Source: Rhodobacterales bacterium HKCCE3408
Lineage (GTDB): Bacteria > Pseudomonadota > Alphaproteobacteria > Rhodobacterales > Rhodobacteraceae
Length of the DNA stretch: 64,000 nt
Reading direction: 5' to 3'
Assembly (NCBI GenBank): GCA_015689705.1
Contig: WVSN01000001.1
Location: 372,001 to 436,000 of the forward strand
This document shows, piece by piece, positions 9,530-19,999 of this stretch. The translations under genes were made by a program, and so were the position numbers. The notes below the pieces were generated by a model. It was given only the letters and a program-made list of their open reading frames with translations, was not told the origin of the DNA and ran no database searches. Each line of letters opens with the position of its first letter. The first letter of the stretch is position 1.

Positions 9530-12500
9530 ATGACCAAGAGTGAAGATCGCGTTCCGAGTTACCTTCGCATGGTCGAAGACCCGGTTCAGCCGTCGAGCGG
9601 CAGTCTGTCCGATCCCGGCGCGAAAGGACCGCAGACCGTCACCGAGGTCTTCTCGGAAATCGCGGCCACCTACCGCGACCGGGCTGCGCTGAGATTCGAC
9701 AATCTGCTGATGGACTATGCGCAGCTCGACCGGCGCTCGGACGCGCTGGCCGGCCGGCTGGCCGAACTTGGCATCGGCCCGGGCGATTTCGTGGGCATCA
9801 CCTCGGGTCGGTCGCAGTCGCTCATCGTGGCCGTCCTGGCCGTGCTGAAGGCCGGCGCGGCCTACGTGCCGCTGGATCTTGCCCTGCCGCGGGAGCGGCT
9901 GAACTTCATCGCCAGCGACACCGGGTTGCGGGTTCTGCTCGGACGCGCGCCCGATCAGGGCTTCGACGGCGTCGATGTCCTTTCGCCCGAGGACTTCCCC
10001 GAAGAGGGGACGGCGCCAGACGTGGAGATCACGGGCGAGACGGTCGCCTACGTGATGTACACGTCCGGCACGACGGGCACGCCGAAGGGCGTGGTTGTCC
10101 CGCACCGGTCGATCATCCGGCTTCTGCGCGACATCACCTGGGCCGATTTCGGCCCGGAGACGTCGATGCTGCACGCCTCGGCCTTCGCCTTCGACGCCTC
10201 GATCCTCGACATCTTCGCGCCTCTGCTGAACGGCGGCACCATCGTGATCCCGCCCGACGGGATGCTGTCGGTGTCCGAACTGGCCGACGCGCTGGATGGC
10301 GGAGCCGCCAACACGGTCTGGCTGACCTCGGGGCTGTTCAACGTGGTCGCCGACACGCGGCCGGACTGCTTCCGTCATGCCCGCCTCGTGATGGTCGGCG
10401 GCGATGTGGTCAGCCCCGCGCATCTGCGCAAGGTCCGCGGGATCTGCCCGGACGTGTCCTTCCTGAACGGCTACGGCCCGACGGAGACCGGCGTCTTCAG
10501 CACGACCCATCCGATCAGCGATGCCGAGCTCGCTTCGGATTCCGCGATCCCGATCGGCCACGCGGTGGACGGCACCCAGATCTACATCGTCGACGACAAG
10601 CTGATGCCGGTGCCCGAAGGCAGCGAGGGGGAGCTTTGCGTCGCCGGCCGCGGTCTGGCGCAGGGGTATCTCAACCGCCCTGACCAGACGGCCGAGAAAT
10701 TCGTCCCCGCGCCGTGGAACGCCGATATCCTGCTGTACCGCACGGGCGACATGGGTGTCGCCGATGCCGACGGTGTGATCCGGTTCCTCGGACGGCTCGA
10801 CGCACAGGTGAAGGTGCGCGGCTACCGCGTCGAACTGGGCGAAGTCGAAGCGGCCATCGCCGCCGGGACCGGAGTCCGCCAGGCCGCCGTCATCGCCGTC
10901 TCGGGGTCCGACACGGCCGACAAGCGCCTGATCGGGTTCTACGTCGCCGGCGACGATTTCGATGAGACCGACCTGACCCATGCGCTTGTCGCGCGGCTGC
11001 CGGACCATGCCCGCCCGTCCGAGCTTTATCGGGTCGACGAGATCCCGATCAACGCCAACGGCAAGACCGACCGGCACGAGCTGAAGTCCATCCGCGACGA
11101 ACGGCTGGCCGCGCGCGCCAGGCGCCGCTCGGCCGGGACGGGCGAGATCGGCGACCTGATCGCGGCGCGCTTCGCCGCCGCGCTGGACCAGCCCGCCGAT
11201 ACGCTCGACCGCCGTGCGAATTTCTTCGATCTGGGCGCTTCGTCGCTGCATGTCGCCCGCGTGCACGAGGAACTTCAGAAGGCGCTGTCGCGCCGCTTCC
11301 CGATTTCGGACTTCTTCCTGCACTCCACGATCGACAGCCTCTCGAAGCATCTCGGCGGCGTGGAGGTGGCGAAGACCGACAAGGGCGGCGAGCCGCGCCG
11401 TCGCGGCGGCGGCGAAACCGCCACCGACGCCATCGCCATCGTCGGGCTGGCCGGGCGCTTCCCCGGCGCGCCGGACGTGGACACGTTCTGGCAGGGCCTT
11501 CTCGACGGACGCGAGATGATCTCGCAGTTCACCGAAGACGAACTCGACATCGATCCGCGGGCTGAAAATCCGGGCGTGAATTACGTGCTCGCGCGCGGCG
11601 TGATGCCCGATCCGGACATGTTCGATGCCAAGCATTTCGGCATCCCCCCGCGTGAGGCCGACCGGCTCGACCCGCAGCACCGCATCATGCTCGAGGTCGC
11701 GCAGACCGCGCTCGACGCCGCGGGCCATGACCCCGACCGCTTCGGCGGCCGGATCGGCATCTTCTGCGGCGCGAGCCAGAGCTCTTACCTGCTCAACAAC
11801 CTCGTCTCCGCGCCGGGCGCATCGCGCGCGCTGGCGGCCGGCTACCCGGTGCGTGACTTCGCCACCGCGCTCGGCAACGACAAGGATTTCCTCGCCACCC
11901 GGATAGCCTACAAGCTGAACCTGCGCGGTCCTGCGGTGACCGTGCAGAGCGCCTGCTCGACCTCGCTCGTCGCGGTCGGCCAGGCCTGCGAGGCGCTGCG
12001 CACCGGCCAGGCCGACATGTGCCTTGCCGGCGGCGTCTCGATCACCTTCCCCTCGCGCCGGCCCTACGCCTACCTGCCCGATGGCATGGCCTCGGCCGAC
12101 GGCCATTGCCGCACCTTCGATGCCGAGGCGACCGGGACGGTGTTCGGCGACGGCGCGGGCCTCGTCGTGCTGCGCCGCCTGTCCGACGCGCTCGAGGACG
12201 GGGACGAGATCATCGCCGTCATCCGCGGCCACGCGATCAACAACGACGGCTCGGACAAGGCCGGCTATGCCGCGCCCTCGATCCGTGCCCAGGCCGAGGT
12301 CATCTCGGCCGCCCATCGCGCCGCCGGTGTCACACCGCGGCAGGTCGGCTATATCGAGGCGCATGGCACGGCCACGCCGCTTGGCGACCCGATCGAGTTC
12401 ACCGCGCTTCAGACCGCCTTCGCCGAAGGCACCGACGAAACCGGTTTCTGCCGGATCGGGACGGCCAAGACGAATGTCGGCCATCTCGACATCGCGGCCG

Positions 12501-15500
12501 GGGTCACGGGCCTCATCAAGGCGGCGCTGACGCTGAAGCACGGGGTGATCCCGCCGCTTCTGCACTACACCGCGCCGAACCCGCGGATCGATTTCGAACA
12601 TTCCGCCTTCCGCCCGGTTTCCGAGCGCACCGAGTGGCCGCGGGGTGAGACGCCGCGCATCGCCGGGGTGTCCGCCTTCGGCGTCGGCGGCACGAATATC
12701 CACATGATCATCGAGGAAGCGCCCGTCGCGCCCGAGGAGGCCGCCGCGCCGGTCGTGCCTGGCCCGCGGGTCTTCCCGCTCTCGGCCTCTTCGCCCGAGG
12801 CGCTGGCGCAGGCGGTTGCCGATCTTGGCGCGTCCGCCGCCGCGAACACTGACGCCGATCCCGACCGGATCGTGGCCACGCTGCGCCATGGCCGCCGGCT
12901 GTTCGCCCACCGCACGGTTCTTGTGGCCGAGGACATGGCCGGCCTCTCCGCTTCCGCCGGGGCGCAAGCGCGCCCGGTCAAGGCCGGAAACCGCGAAGCG
13001 CTCGCTTTCCTGTTCCCGGGGCAGGGTGCGCAGCACGTCGGCATGGCGCGGGAGCTATACGAGCATGCGCCGGTCTTCCGCGAGGCGCTGAAAGCCTGCT
13101 GCGACCTGCTCGAACCCGAGCTTGGACTGAACCTTCTCGACATCATTCACGCGCCCGAAGAGCAGCGCGAGGAGATGACCGGGCGGCTCAAGGACACGAG
13201 CCTCGCGCAGCCTTCGATTTTCGCGGTGTCCTACGCGCTGGCCAAGCAGTGGGACCACTGGGGCATCACACCTGATGTGATGGTCGGCCATTCGATCGGC
13301 GAATTCGCCGCCGCGACCATCGCCGGCGTCATCGACCTGCCGGATGCGCTGAAGCTTATCGCACTGCGCGGACGGCTGATGGCCGACCTGCCGCGCGGCG
13401 TCATGGTCTCGGTCCGTGCGTCCGAGGACGAGGTGCTGCCCTATCTCGGCTCCGGTCTCGATCTCGCGGCCGTCAACGGGGCCAAGGCCGTCGTTCTGGC
13501 CGGACCGGAAGAGGCCGCCGACGCGATCCTGCCGCAGCTCGAGGCGGACGGTTTCGTCGCCTCGCGCCTGCATACCAGCCACGCCTTCCACAGCCACATG
13601 ATGGAGCCCGCACTGGCGCCGTTCCGTGACGCTGTCGCGAAGATCGAACTGCGCGCGCCGCGCATCCCGATCCTGTCGACCGTCACCGGCGACTGGCTGA
13701 CCGACGACGAGGCGATGGACCCGGACTACTGGGCCTCGCACATGCGCAAGCCCGTCCGGTTCTTCGACGCGATCCAGGTTCTCTGGGCCGAGGGGCGGCA
13801 CATGTTCCTCGAAAGCGGGCCGGGCCGGACGCTGGCGACGCTTGCGGGACAGAACCCCGACCGGGCGCGCGCGCAGCCGGCCATCGGATCGCTGCCGCAC
13901 GCCCAGGCCGAGAACGCCGACAGCCATGCCGCGATGCTGGAAAGCTTCGGCATGCTCTGGGCTCATGGCTGGCCGGTGGACTGGACCCGCATCGACGAGG
14001 GCCGGCCCGAAGCCCGCCGGATGTCGGGCCTTCCGGCCTATCCGTTCCAGCGCACCCGCCACTGGGTCGAACCGGTCGACGCGAAGGCGATGCCCGAGGC
14101 AACGATCGCCGATGCCGAAGTCACGGCCGAGATCCCGCCGGGTGGTGACGGCGCGAGCCTGCCGCCCGCCGATGCGGGCGCCGCAATCCGCGACATGCTG
14201 GCCGACCTGTCGGGCATCGATCCGGCCGAGATGGACGGGCAGTCGACCTTCCTCGAACTCGGTTTCGACTCGCTTCTGCTGACGCAGGCCACGCGCGAGA
14301 TCGCCGACCGCTTCGAGGTGACGGTCACGCTGCGCGAACTGATCGACGGACTGCCGAACATCGACGCGCTCGCCGCGCATATCGAGGCGAACGGCAACCT
14401 GGCGGGGGCCGCGCCGGCCGACCGCACGCCGATGGCCGAGATGACGCGGATCGAGACTCCGGCTGCGGACGAACCGCAGGCCGAGGCGACCCCGTCCTCG
14501 GCCCCGGTGACGAAGATCACCCGTGAGGCCGAGACGCTCAGCCCTGCGCAGCAGGCCCATATCGACCAGCTCGTCGCGCGGTTCACCGCAAAGACGGCGA
14601 CGTCGAAGGCGCTGACCGAGAAATACCGCCCGGTCCATGCCGACCCGCGCACCGCCTCCGGGTTCAACCGGATGTGGAAGGAGATCGTCTACCAGATCGT
14701 CAGCGCGAAATCGAAAGGCTCGCGCCTGATCGACGTTGACGGCAACGAATATGTCGACCTGCTGAACGGCTTCGGTCCGGGCTTCCTCGGCCACAATCAC
14801 CCGGCCGTCACTTCGGCGCTGGCCGAGCAGATGGCGGCCGGCTACGAGGTCGGGCCGCAGCACCTTGCGGCGATGGAATCCGCGCAGCTCTTCTGCGACC
14901 TGACCGGCAACGAGCGGGCCAGCTTCGTCTGCACCGGGTCCGAAGCGGTCTATGCCGCCATGCGGCTTGCCCGGACGGTCACCGCGCGCGACCGCGTGGT
15001 GATGTTCCAGCGCGACTACCACGGCAACTTCGACGAGGTGCTGGTGCGCGGGATCGAGGGCAAGGACGGCCCGCGGACCCTTCCGCTGGCCCCGGGCATC
15101 CCGCGCGATGCGGTGAAGAACGTGGTCGTCCTTCCCTACGGCACGGCCCAGTCGCTCGACTGGATCCGCAAGAACGCCGACAGCCTCGCCGCCGTCATCG
15201 TCGAGCCGGTGCAGTCCCGCCGCCCGGAATTCCGTCCCGCCGAGTTCATCCGGTCGGTCCGGCAGATCACCGAGAAATCCGGTGCGCTCTTCATCTTCGA
15301 CGAGGTGGTGACGGGTTTCCGGTTCGGCCCCCGCGGTGCGCAGGCCTTCTACAACGTCGACGCCGACCTCGTGACCTACGGCAAGGTCGTCGGCGGCGAG
15401 ATGCCGGTGGGCGTGGTGTCGGGCAAGGCCCGCTACATGGACACGTTCGATGGCGGCCAGTGGCAGTATGGCGACGACAGCTTCCCCGAAGCGCCCGTGA

Positions 15501-18500
15501 CCTTCTTCGCGGGGACCTTCGTGCGCCATCCGCTTGCGATGGCCGCGACGCGGGCGATGCTGAAACACCTCAAGGATCAGCCGGGTCATTTCTGGACCGC
15601 GATCAACGCCAAGGGCGACAAGCTTGCAGGCACCATCGACCGCTGGTTCGAGGATAACGACATCCCGCTGCAGATGCCGAACTGCGGCTCGCTCATGTAT
15701 CTGCGGATCGGCGAGGATCAGAAATACGGCGGGCTTTACGGTGCGCATCTGCGCGACCGCGGCGTCTTCCTGCTGGAAGGCTTCCCGTCCTACCTGACTG
15801 CCTCGCACGACGATCAGGACATCGACTACGTCGTCTCGGCGATGCAGGACGCGGCACTCGAGCTGCGGTCGGCTGGCCTGTTCACCGGTCGCGATGCCGT
15901 GGCCTATGACGGCCCGAAAGTCACCGCACCGCCGGCGCGCCTGTCGCTGGCCGATGGCGGAAAGGCGATCGATGCGGCGATGACCCGCCCGCTGGAGCCC
16001 ATCGCGGTGCCGACAACCGAGGCACAGCGCGAGATCTGGACCGCCATTTCGATCACGCCCGACCTCAACCGCGCCTACAACGAATGCGCGGTGGTCGAGC
16101 TGCGCGGCGCCGGGATCGATGTGGACCTCCTCGCCGACGCGATCGGCAAGGCGGTGCAGCGCCACGATGCGCTGACGGCTGTCATGTCGCCCGACGGCAT
16201 GGAAATGCGGATCGGCTCGACGATGCCGACAATTGACGTTGTCAGCCTGGAGACGTCCGGCGACGCAAATGCCGAGATGGCCGCGATCTGTGACCGGGAG
16301 GTGGGGACCGCCTTCGACCTGACGGGCGGGCCGCTCGCCCGGTTCCGGATCGTGCGGCGCGGCCCCGAGGCCGTCGACATGATCATGACGGCGCATCACA
16401 TCGTCTTCGACGGCTGGTCGGCCGCAACGCTGCTGCGCGATATCCGCGCGGCATACGTCCATGACATCCGCGGCGAGCGTGCGCGCCTGCCGAAGATCGA
16501 AAGTGCCTATGAATTCTCGCGTGCCGAGCAGACCTGGCTCGACAGCCCGGCCGGCGCAGAGGCGCGCGACTTCTGGAAAGCCCAGTTCGAGGATCAGCCG
16601 ACGCCGGCCATGCTGCCGCCGTCGCACGTCGTCGATGGCGCCTATGCCGTCGATGCCGCCCGGATCGACCTGCGCATCGACGCCGACCGGACGCAGCGCC
16701 TGCGCAAGGCGGCCGGCAAGCTTGGCGTCACGCTCCACAGCCTGCTCTTCGCCGGCTACAAGCTGCTGACCGCCCGGATGACCGGGGCGACGGATATCGC
16801 CATCGGCGTGCCGGCGGCAGGCCAGCTCAGCTACGGGCTGGAAAACCTGGTAATCCACGGCGTCAACATGATGCCGGTGCGCAGCACGCTGAACCCCGAG
16901 GCCGGCTTCCGCGATTTCGTGAAGACCGTCGCGGGCAACACGCTGAAGGCCAGCGAGCACCAGAACCTGACCTATGGCGGCATTGTGCGCGAACTGGCGA
17001 TGCGCCGCGTTCCGGGCAAGACGCCACTCATCGCGATGACGTTCAACCTCGACCCCGCGCTCGGGGCGGACGAGCTGGACTTCACCGGGACGCACGCGCT
17101 GTTCCACTCGGTGCCGCGCCAGTACAACAACTTCGCGATCAGCCTGAACATGACCGACCGGCGCGAAGTCATCGACGCGGAATGGACCTACCAGACCGCC
17201 CTGTTCGAGGCCGACCGGATCGAGTCCTTCATGGACAGCCTGCTCGACCTTCTCGACCGGGCCATCGAGGCGCCGGACGAGCCGGTGGCCTCCCTGCTGT
17301 CCGCGACCGGACCGGAGCAGATGGCGATCGAGGCCGTGGCAATCCGCGAGGGCGCGGTCGACACGACGCCGGTGCCTGCACAGATCGCCGAGATCGCGGC
17401 GGCATCTCCGGATCGCGTCGCGGTCACCGCCCCCGAAACCGCCACCACGCTGCGCTATGACCAGATGGACCGTCAGGCCAACCGGATCGCGCACAGCCTC
17501 GCCGGGCGGGGTATCGGAAGGGGCGACATTGTCGCCATCCTCGCGGACCGGCGGGCCGATATCGTTCCGGCGCTCCTCGGAGTGATGCGCTCGGGCGCGG
17601 CCTACCTGCCGATCGACCCGGAACTCCCCGGCGACCGCATCCGCTTCATGCTGGAGGATTCCGGCGCAAGGCTCGTCGTGACCTCGGGCGAGGCGCGGGC
17701 CAGCCTGCCGGATCCGTCGCCGTGCGACGCGCTCGATCTCGAGGCCGAGGAAATCGCGGCGTCGGACGCCTCGGCACCGGACGTGACGCTGTCGCCCGAA
17801 GACCGGGCCTACGTGATCTACACGTCGGGTTCGACCGGGCGGCCGAAGGGCGTCGAGGTCAGCCATGGCAACCTGTCGAACCTCGTCGCAAGCTTTGCCG
17901 AGACGCCGGGCCTTGCCGCGGATGACCGGGTTCTGGCCCATACGAGCGTGTCCTTTGACATGTCGGTGGCCGACTTCTGGTCGCCGCTCGTGCTCGGGGC
18001 GAGCATGGCCATCGTCACCCGCGACGCCACGCGCGATGCGGGCCGGCTTGCAGCGCTGATCGAAGAGGCCGGTGTCACGCTGATGCGCGCGACCCCGTCG
18101 CTCTACACCCTGCTCCTCGAAAGCGGGTGGCAGGGCGGCAGGGCGCTGACCGCGACGATCGGGGGCGAGTCGGTGCCTCAGGCGCTTGTCGACCGGCTGC
18201 TGCCGCGCGTGAAGTCCGTCTGGATCACCTATGGCCCGACCGAGGCGACCGTCTTCTGCACCACGAGCCGGATCGAACCGGGCGACCGGGTGTCCATCGG
18301 CCGCCCGATCCGCAACACCGAGATCCGCGTGCTCGGCCCCGGAGACCAACCGGTGCCGCTTGGCGTGCCGGGCGAGATCGTCGTCGGCGGGCAGGGTGTG
18401 GCCATGGGCTACCTGAACCGGCCCGATCTGACGGATGCCGCCTTCGTCACGCTGGCCGACCGTCCGTGCGGACGCTTCTACCGCACCGGTGACCTTGGCC

Positions 18501-19999
18501 GCTGGATCAGGGGCCGGGACGGGAATCCGGTGCTCGACATCCTCGGGCGCGCCGACGGGCAGGTGAAACTGCGCGGCTACCGGATCGAGACAGGCGAGAT
18601 CGAAGCCGCGCTTGCCGCGCTTCCCGCGATCGGGCGGGCCGCTGTCGTGGTGACCGGAGACGGCGCCGCCGCCGACCTCGTGGCGCTGGTCACCCCCGCC
18701 GCCGCGGGTGGAGCGATCGACGCGCGCCAGGTCCGGGCCGATCTCGGCCGGACATTGCCGCCCTATATGGTTCCGGCGCGGATCGTCGCGCTTGATGCCA
18801 TGCCGCTGCTCTCGAGCGGCAAGATCGACCGCCGCCGGCTGTCGGATATTGCCGCGACGGCGCGCACAGGCGATGCCAGCGGTCCGCGGCAGGATCCGGA
18901 GACGGAGACCGAAACGCGGCTTCTGGAGGTCTGGCAAGGGCTATTGCCGGGTGTGAATTTCGGGGTCGAGGACAACTTCTTCGAACTCGGCGGCCACTCC
19001 CTCAAGGCCGTCCGTCTCTTCGACGACATCCGCAACCGGTTCGGCCTCGACCTGCCGATCTCGACCCTGTTCGCGCATCAGAGCGTTCGGTCCCTCGCGA
19101 CCGAGATCGATGCCATGACCGGAACGGTGTCTGCCCCGCGCATGGTCGAGATCGACAGCGACGACGACTGGGATACCACCGTCGTCATGCATCCCGGACC
19201 GGCCCTCGGAACCGAACTGCCGATGTTCATCGTCGGCGGCGCGGGCGGGAACGTGAACAACCTCTACACGCTGGCCAAGGAAGTCGGCCGCACCCGCCGG
19301 GTGATCGGCTTCCAGACGCGCGGCGTGATGGGACACCGGCCGCACGAGACGGTCGAGGCGATGGCGGAGGAGAATATCCGCTACATGCGCCAGCACCAGC
19401 AGACCGGCCCCTACCTGATCGCCGGATATTCGGGCGGGTCGAACATCGCGCTCGAGATGGTGCGCCAGCTCGAGGCCAGGGGCGAACGGGTGACGCGGCT
19501 TCTGCTGCTGGACGTGTATGCGCCGGGCTACCACCGGTGGGTGCGCGAGAACATCGAGACCTCGGCACTTCAGTGGGCGGCATCCGAATGGACGCTTCTT
19601 CGCGACCGGGGCATGAGCTATTTCCGCCAGCGGCTGTCGGCCAACCTGCGGGTCAAGATCGCCCGTGGCCCGCTCATGCCGCTGATGCGACGGTTCAGCT
19701 ACTCGAACTACCGCTACGAGCTGATGCGTCGGGTGGCGAGCGCCGCCGCGCAGAACTTCCGCGGCGGTCCGGTTCGCGCGCCGTTGACGCTGATCCAGTG
19801 CCCGCCCTCGACTGTGCTGGAGAAGCTGGCCTACGAACACGATGTGACGCTCGGCTGGAAGGACTATTCCATAAGCCAGGATATCACGCGGCACAGCATC
19901 GACGGCGACCACCAGTCCATCCTCGAGGGCGACCAGCTTCGCGAGATGGTGGCCTGTTTCGAAAGCGATCTTGGTTCGGATCGCGCGGACGCCGCATGA
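9530..19999 (+). CDS. Hybrid NRPS/PKS megasynthase 1: A-PCP-KS-AT-ACP-AMT-C-A-PCP-TE
   Basis: This 3489-residue enzyme has ten domains. A1 is about 25-510 (YTSGTTGTPKG near 178, NGYGPTE). The PCP has Ser571. KS is 630-1055 with Cys809 and the two His motifs EAHGTATP and KTNVGHLD. AT has Ser1255 (GHSIGE) and HAFH, which indicates malonyl-CoA. The ACP has Ser1581. A class III PLP aminotransferase spans about 1670-2125 with Lys1952. C has HHIVFDG at 2289. A2 has TSGSTGRPKG near 2765, the PCP has Ser3157, and the TE has Ser3301 (GYSGG). Predicted chemistry: an amino acid is loaded, extended by malonate, transaminated at the beta-keto group, condensed with a second amino acid and released. Both A domains keep the Asp that binds the alpha-amino group; I could not assign their substrates. 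ATG 9530 has GAAGG 7 bp upstream; TTG 9515 is an alternative. It is coupled to the PPTase gene by ATGA. Confidence 0.93.
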   Translation: MTKSEDRVPSYLRMVEDPVQPSSGSLSDPGAKGPQTVTEVFSEIAATYRDRAALRFDNLLMDYAQLDRRSDALAGRLAELGIGPGDFVGITSGRSQSLIVAVLAVLKAGAAYVPLDLALPRERLNFIASDTGLRVLLGRAPDQGFDGVDVLSPEDFPEEGTAPDVEITGETVAYVMYTSGTTGTPKGVVVPHRSIIRLLRDITWADFGPETSMLHASAFAFDASILDIFAPLLNGGTIVIPPDGMLSVSELADALDGGAANTVWLTSGLFNVVADTRPDCFRHARLVMVGGDVVSPAHLRKVRGICPDVSFLNGYGPTETGVFSTTHPISDAELASDSAIPIGHAVDGTQIYIVDDKLMPVPEGSEGELCVAGRGLAQGYLNRPDQTAEKFVPAPWNADILLYRTGDMGVADADGVIRFLGRLDAQVKVRGYRVELGEVEAAIAAGTGVRQAAVIAVSGSDTADKRLIGFYVAGDDFDETDLTHALVARLPDHARPSELYRVDEIPINANGKTDRHELKSIRDERLAARARRRSAGTGEIGDLIAARFAAALDQPADTLDRRANFFDLGASSLHVARVHEELQKALSRRFPISDFFLHSTIDSLSKHLGGVEVAKTDKGGEPRRRGGGETATDAIAIVGLAGRFPGAPDVDTFWQGLLDGREMISQFTEDELDIDPRAENPGVNYVLARGVMPDPDMFDAKHFGIPPREADRLDPQHRIMLEVAQTALDAAGHDPDRFGGRIGIFCGASQSSYLLNNLVSAPGASRALAAGYPVRDFATALGNDKDFLATRIAYKLNLRGPAVTVQSACSTSLVAVGQACEALRTGQADMCLAGGVSITFPSRRPYAYLPDGMASADGHCRTFDAEATGTVFGDGAGLVVLRRLSDALEDGDEIIAVIRGHAINNDGSDKAGYAAPSIRAQAEVISAAHRAAGVTPRQVGYIEAHGTATPLGDPIEFTALQTAFAEGTDETGFCRIGTAKTNVGHLDIAAGVTGLIKAALTLKHGVIPPLLHYTAPNPRIDFEHSAFRPVSERTEWPRGETPRIAGVSAFGVGGTNIHMIIEEAPVAPEEAAAPVVPGPRVFPLSASSPEALAQAVADLGASAAANTDADPDRIVATLRHGRRLFAHRTVLVAEDMAGLSASAGAQARPVKAGNREALAFLFPGQGAQHVGMARELYEHAPVFREALKACCDLLEPELGLNLLDIIHAPEEQREEMTGRLKDTSLAQPSIFAVSYALAKQWDHWGITPDVMVGHSIGEFAAATIAGVIDLPDALKLIALRGRLMADLPRGVMVSVRASEDEVLPYLGSGLDLAAVNGAKAVVLAGPEEAADAILPQLEADGFVASRLHTSHAFHSHMMEPALAPFRDAVAKIELRAPRIPILSTVTGDWLTDDEAMDPDYWASHMRKPVRFFDAIQVLWAEGRHMFLESGPGRTLATLAGQNPDRARAQPAIGSLPHAQAENADSHAAMLESFGMLWAHGWPVDWTRIDEGRPEARRMSGLPAYPFQRTRHWVEPVDAKAMPEATIADAEVTAEIPPGGDGASLPPADAGAAIRDMLADLSGIDPAEMDGQSTFLELGFDSLLLTQATREIADRFEVTVTLRELIDGLPNIDALAAHIEANGNLAGAAPADRTPMAEMTRIETPAADEPQAEATPSSAPVTKITREAETLSPAQQAHIDQLVARFTAKTATSKALTEKYRPVHADPRTASGFNRMWKEIVYQIVSAKSKGSRLIDVDGNEYVDLLNGFGPGFLGHNHPAVTSALAEQMAAGYEVGPQHLAAMESAQLFCDLTGNERASFVCTGSEAVYAAMRLARTVTARDRVVMFQRDYHGNFDEVLVRGIEGKDGPRTLPLAPGIPRDAVKNVVVLPYGTAQSLDWIRKNADSLAAVIVEPVQSRRPEFRPAEFIRSVRQITEKSGALFIFDEVVTGFRFGPRGAQAFYNVDADLVTYGKVVGGEMPVGVVSGKARYMDTFDGGQWQYGDDSFPEAPVTFFAGTFVRHPLAMAATRAMLKHLKDQPGHFWTAINAKGDKLAGTIDRWFEDNDIPLQMPNCGSLMYLRIGEDQKYGGLYGAHLRDRGVFLLEGFPSYLTASHDDQDIDYVVSAMQDAALELRSAGLFTGRDAVAYDGPKVTAPPARLSLADGGKAIDAAMTRPLEPIAVPTTEAQREIWTAISITPDLNRAYNECAVVELRGAGIDVDLLADAIGKAVQRHDALTAVMSPDGMEMRIGSTMPTIDVVSLETSGDANAEMAAICDREVGTAFDLTGGPLARFRIVRRGPEAVDMIMTAHHIVFDGWSAATLLRDIRAAYVHDIRGERARLPKIESAYEFSRAEQTWLDSPAGAEARDFWKAQFEDQPTPAMLPPSHVVDGAYAVDAARIDLRIDADRTQRLRKAAGKLGVTLHSLLFAGYKLLTARMTGATDIAIGVPAAGQLSYGLENLVIHGVNMMPVRSTLNPEAGFRDFVKTVAGNTLKASEHQNLTYGGIVRELAMRRVPGKTPLIAMTFNLDPALGADELDFTGTHALFHSVPRQYNNFAISLNMTDRREVIDAEWTYQTALFEADRIESFMDSLLDLLDRAIEAPDEPVASLLSATGPEQMAIEAVAIREGAVDTTPVPAQIAEIAAASPDRVAVTAPETATTLRYDQMDRQANRIAHSLAGRGIGRGDIVAILADRRADIVPALLGVMRSGAAYLPIDPELPGDRIRFMLEDSGARLVVTSGEARASLPDPSPCDALDLEAEEIAASDASAPDVTLSPEDRAYVIYTSGSTGRPKGVEVSHGNLSNLVASFAETPGLAADDRVLAHTSVSFDMSVADFWSPLVLGASMAIVTRDATRDAGRLAALIEEAGVTLMRATPSLYTLLLESGWQGGRALTATIGGESVPQALVDRLLPRVKSVWITYGPTEATVFCTTSRIEPGDRVSIGRPIRNTEIRVLGPGDQPVPLGVPGEIVVGGQGVAMGYLNRPDLTDAAFVTLADRPCGRFYRTGDLGRWIRGRDGNPVLDILGRADGQVKLRGYRIETGEIEAALAALPAIGRAAVVVTGDGAAADLVALVTPAAAGGAIDARQVRADLGRTLPPYMVPARIVALDAMPLLSSGKIDRRRLSDIAATARTGDASGPRQDPETETETRLLEVWQGLLPGVNFGVEDNFFELGGHSLKAVRLFDDIRNRFGLDLPISTLFAHQSVRSLATEIDAMTGTVSAPRMVEIDSDDDWDTTVVMHPGPALGTELPMFIVGGAGGNVNNLYTLAKEVGRTRRVIGFQTRGVMGHRPHETVEAMAEENIRYMRQHQQTGPYLIAGYSGGSNIALEMVRQLEARGERVTRLLLLDVYAPGYHRWVRENIETSALQWAASEWTLLRDRGMSYFRQRLSANLRVKIARGPLMPLMRRFSYSNYRYELMRRVASAAAQNFRGGPVRAPLTLIQCPPSTVLEKLAYEHDVTLGWKDYSISQDITRHSIDGDHQSILEGDQLREMVACFESDLGSDRADAA

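Noticed and set aside
9530-11100. First domain of megasynthase 1 as a fatty acyl-AMP ligase, as in mycosubtilin and iturin synthases
   Set aside because: It has standard amino-acid A-domain motifs including the Asp that pairs with the alpha-amino group, and is followed by a PCP. An amino-acid starter fits better.
13055-18937. Antisense open frame of 1960 codons across megasynthase 1, and a similar one at 9164-13036
   Set aside because: These lie opposite a clear NRPS/PKS gene, have no recognisable domains and are rich in Arg and Ala. They are shadows produced by high GC at third codon positions.
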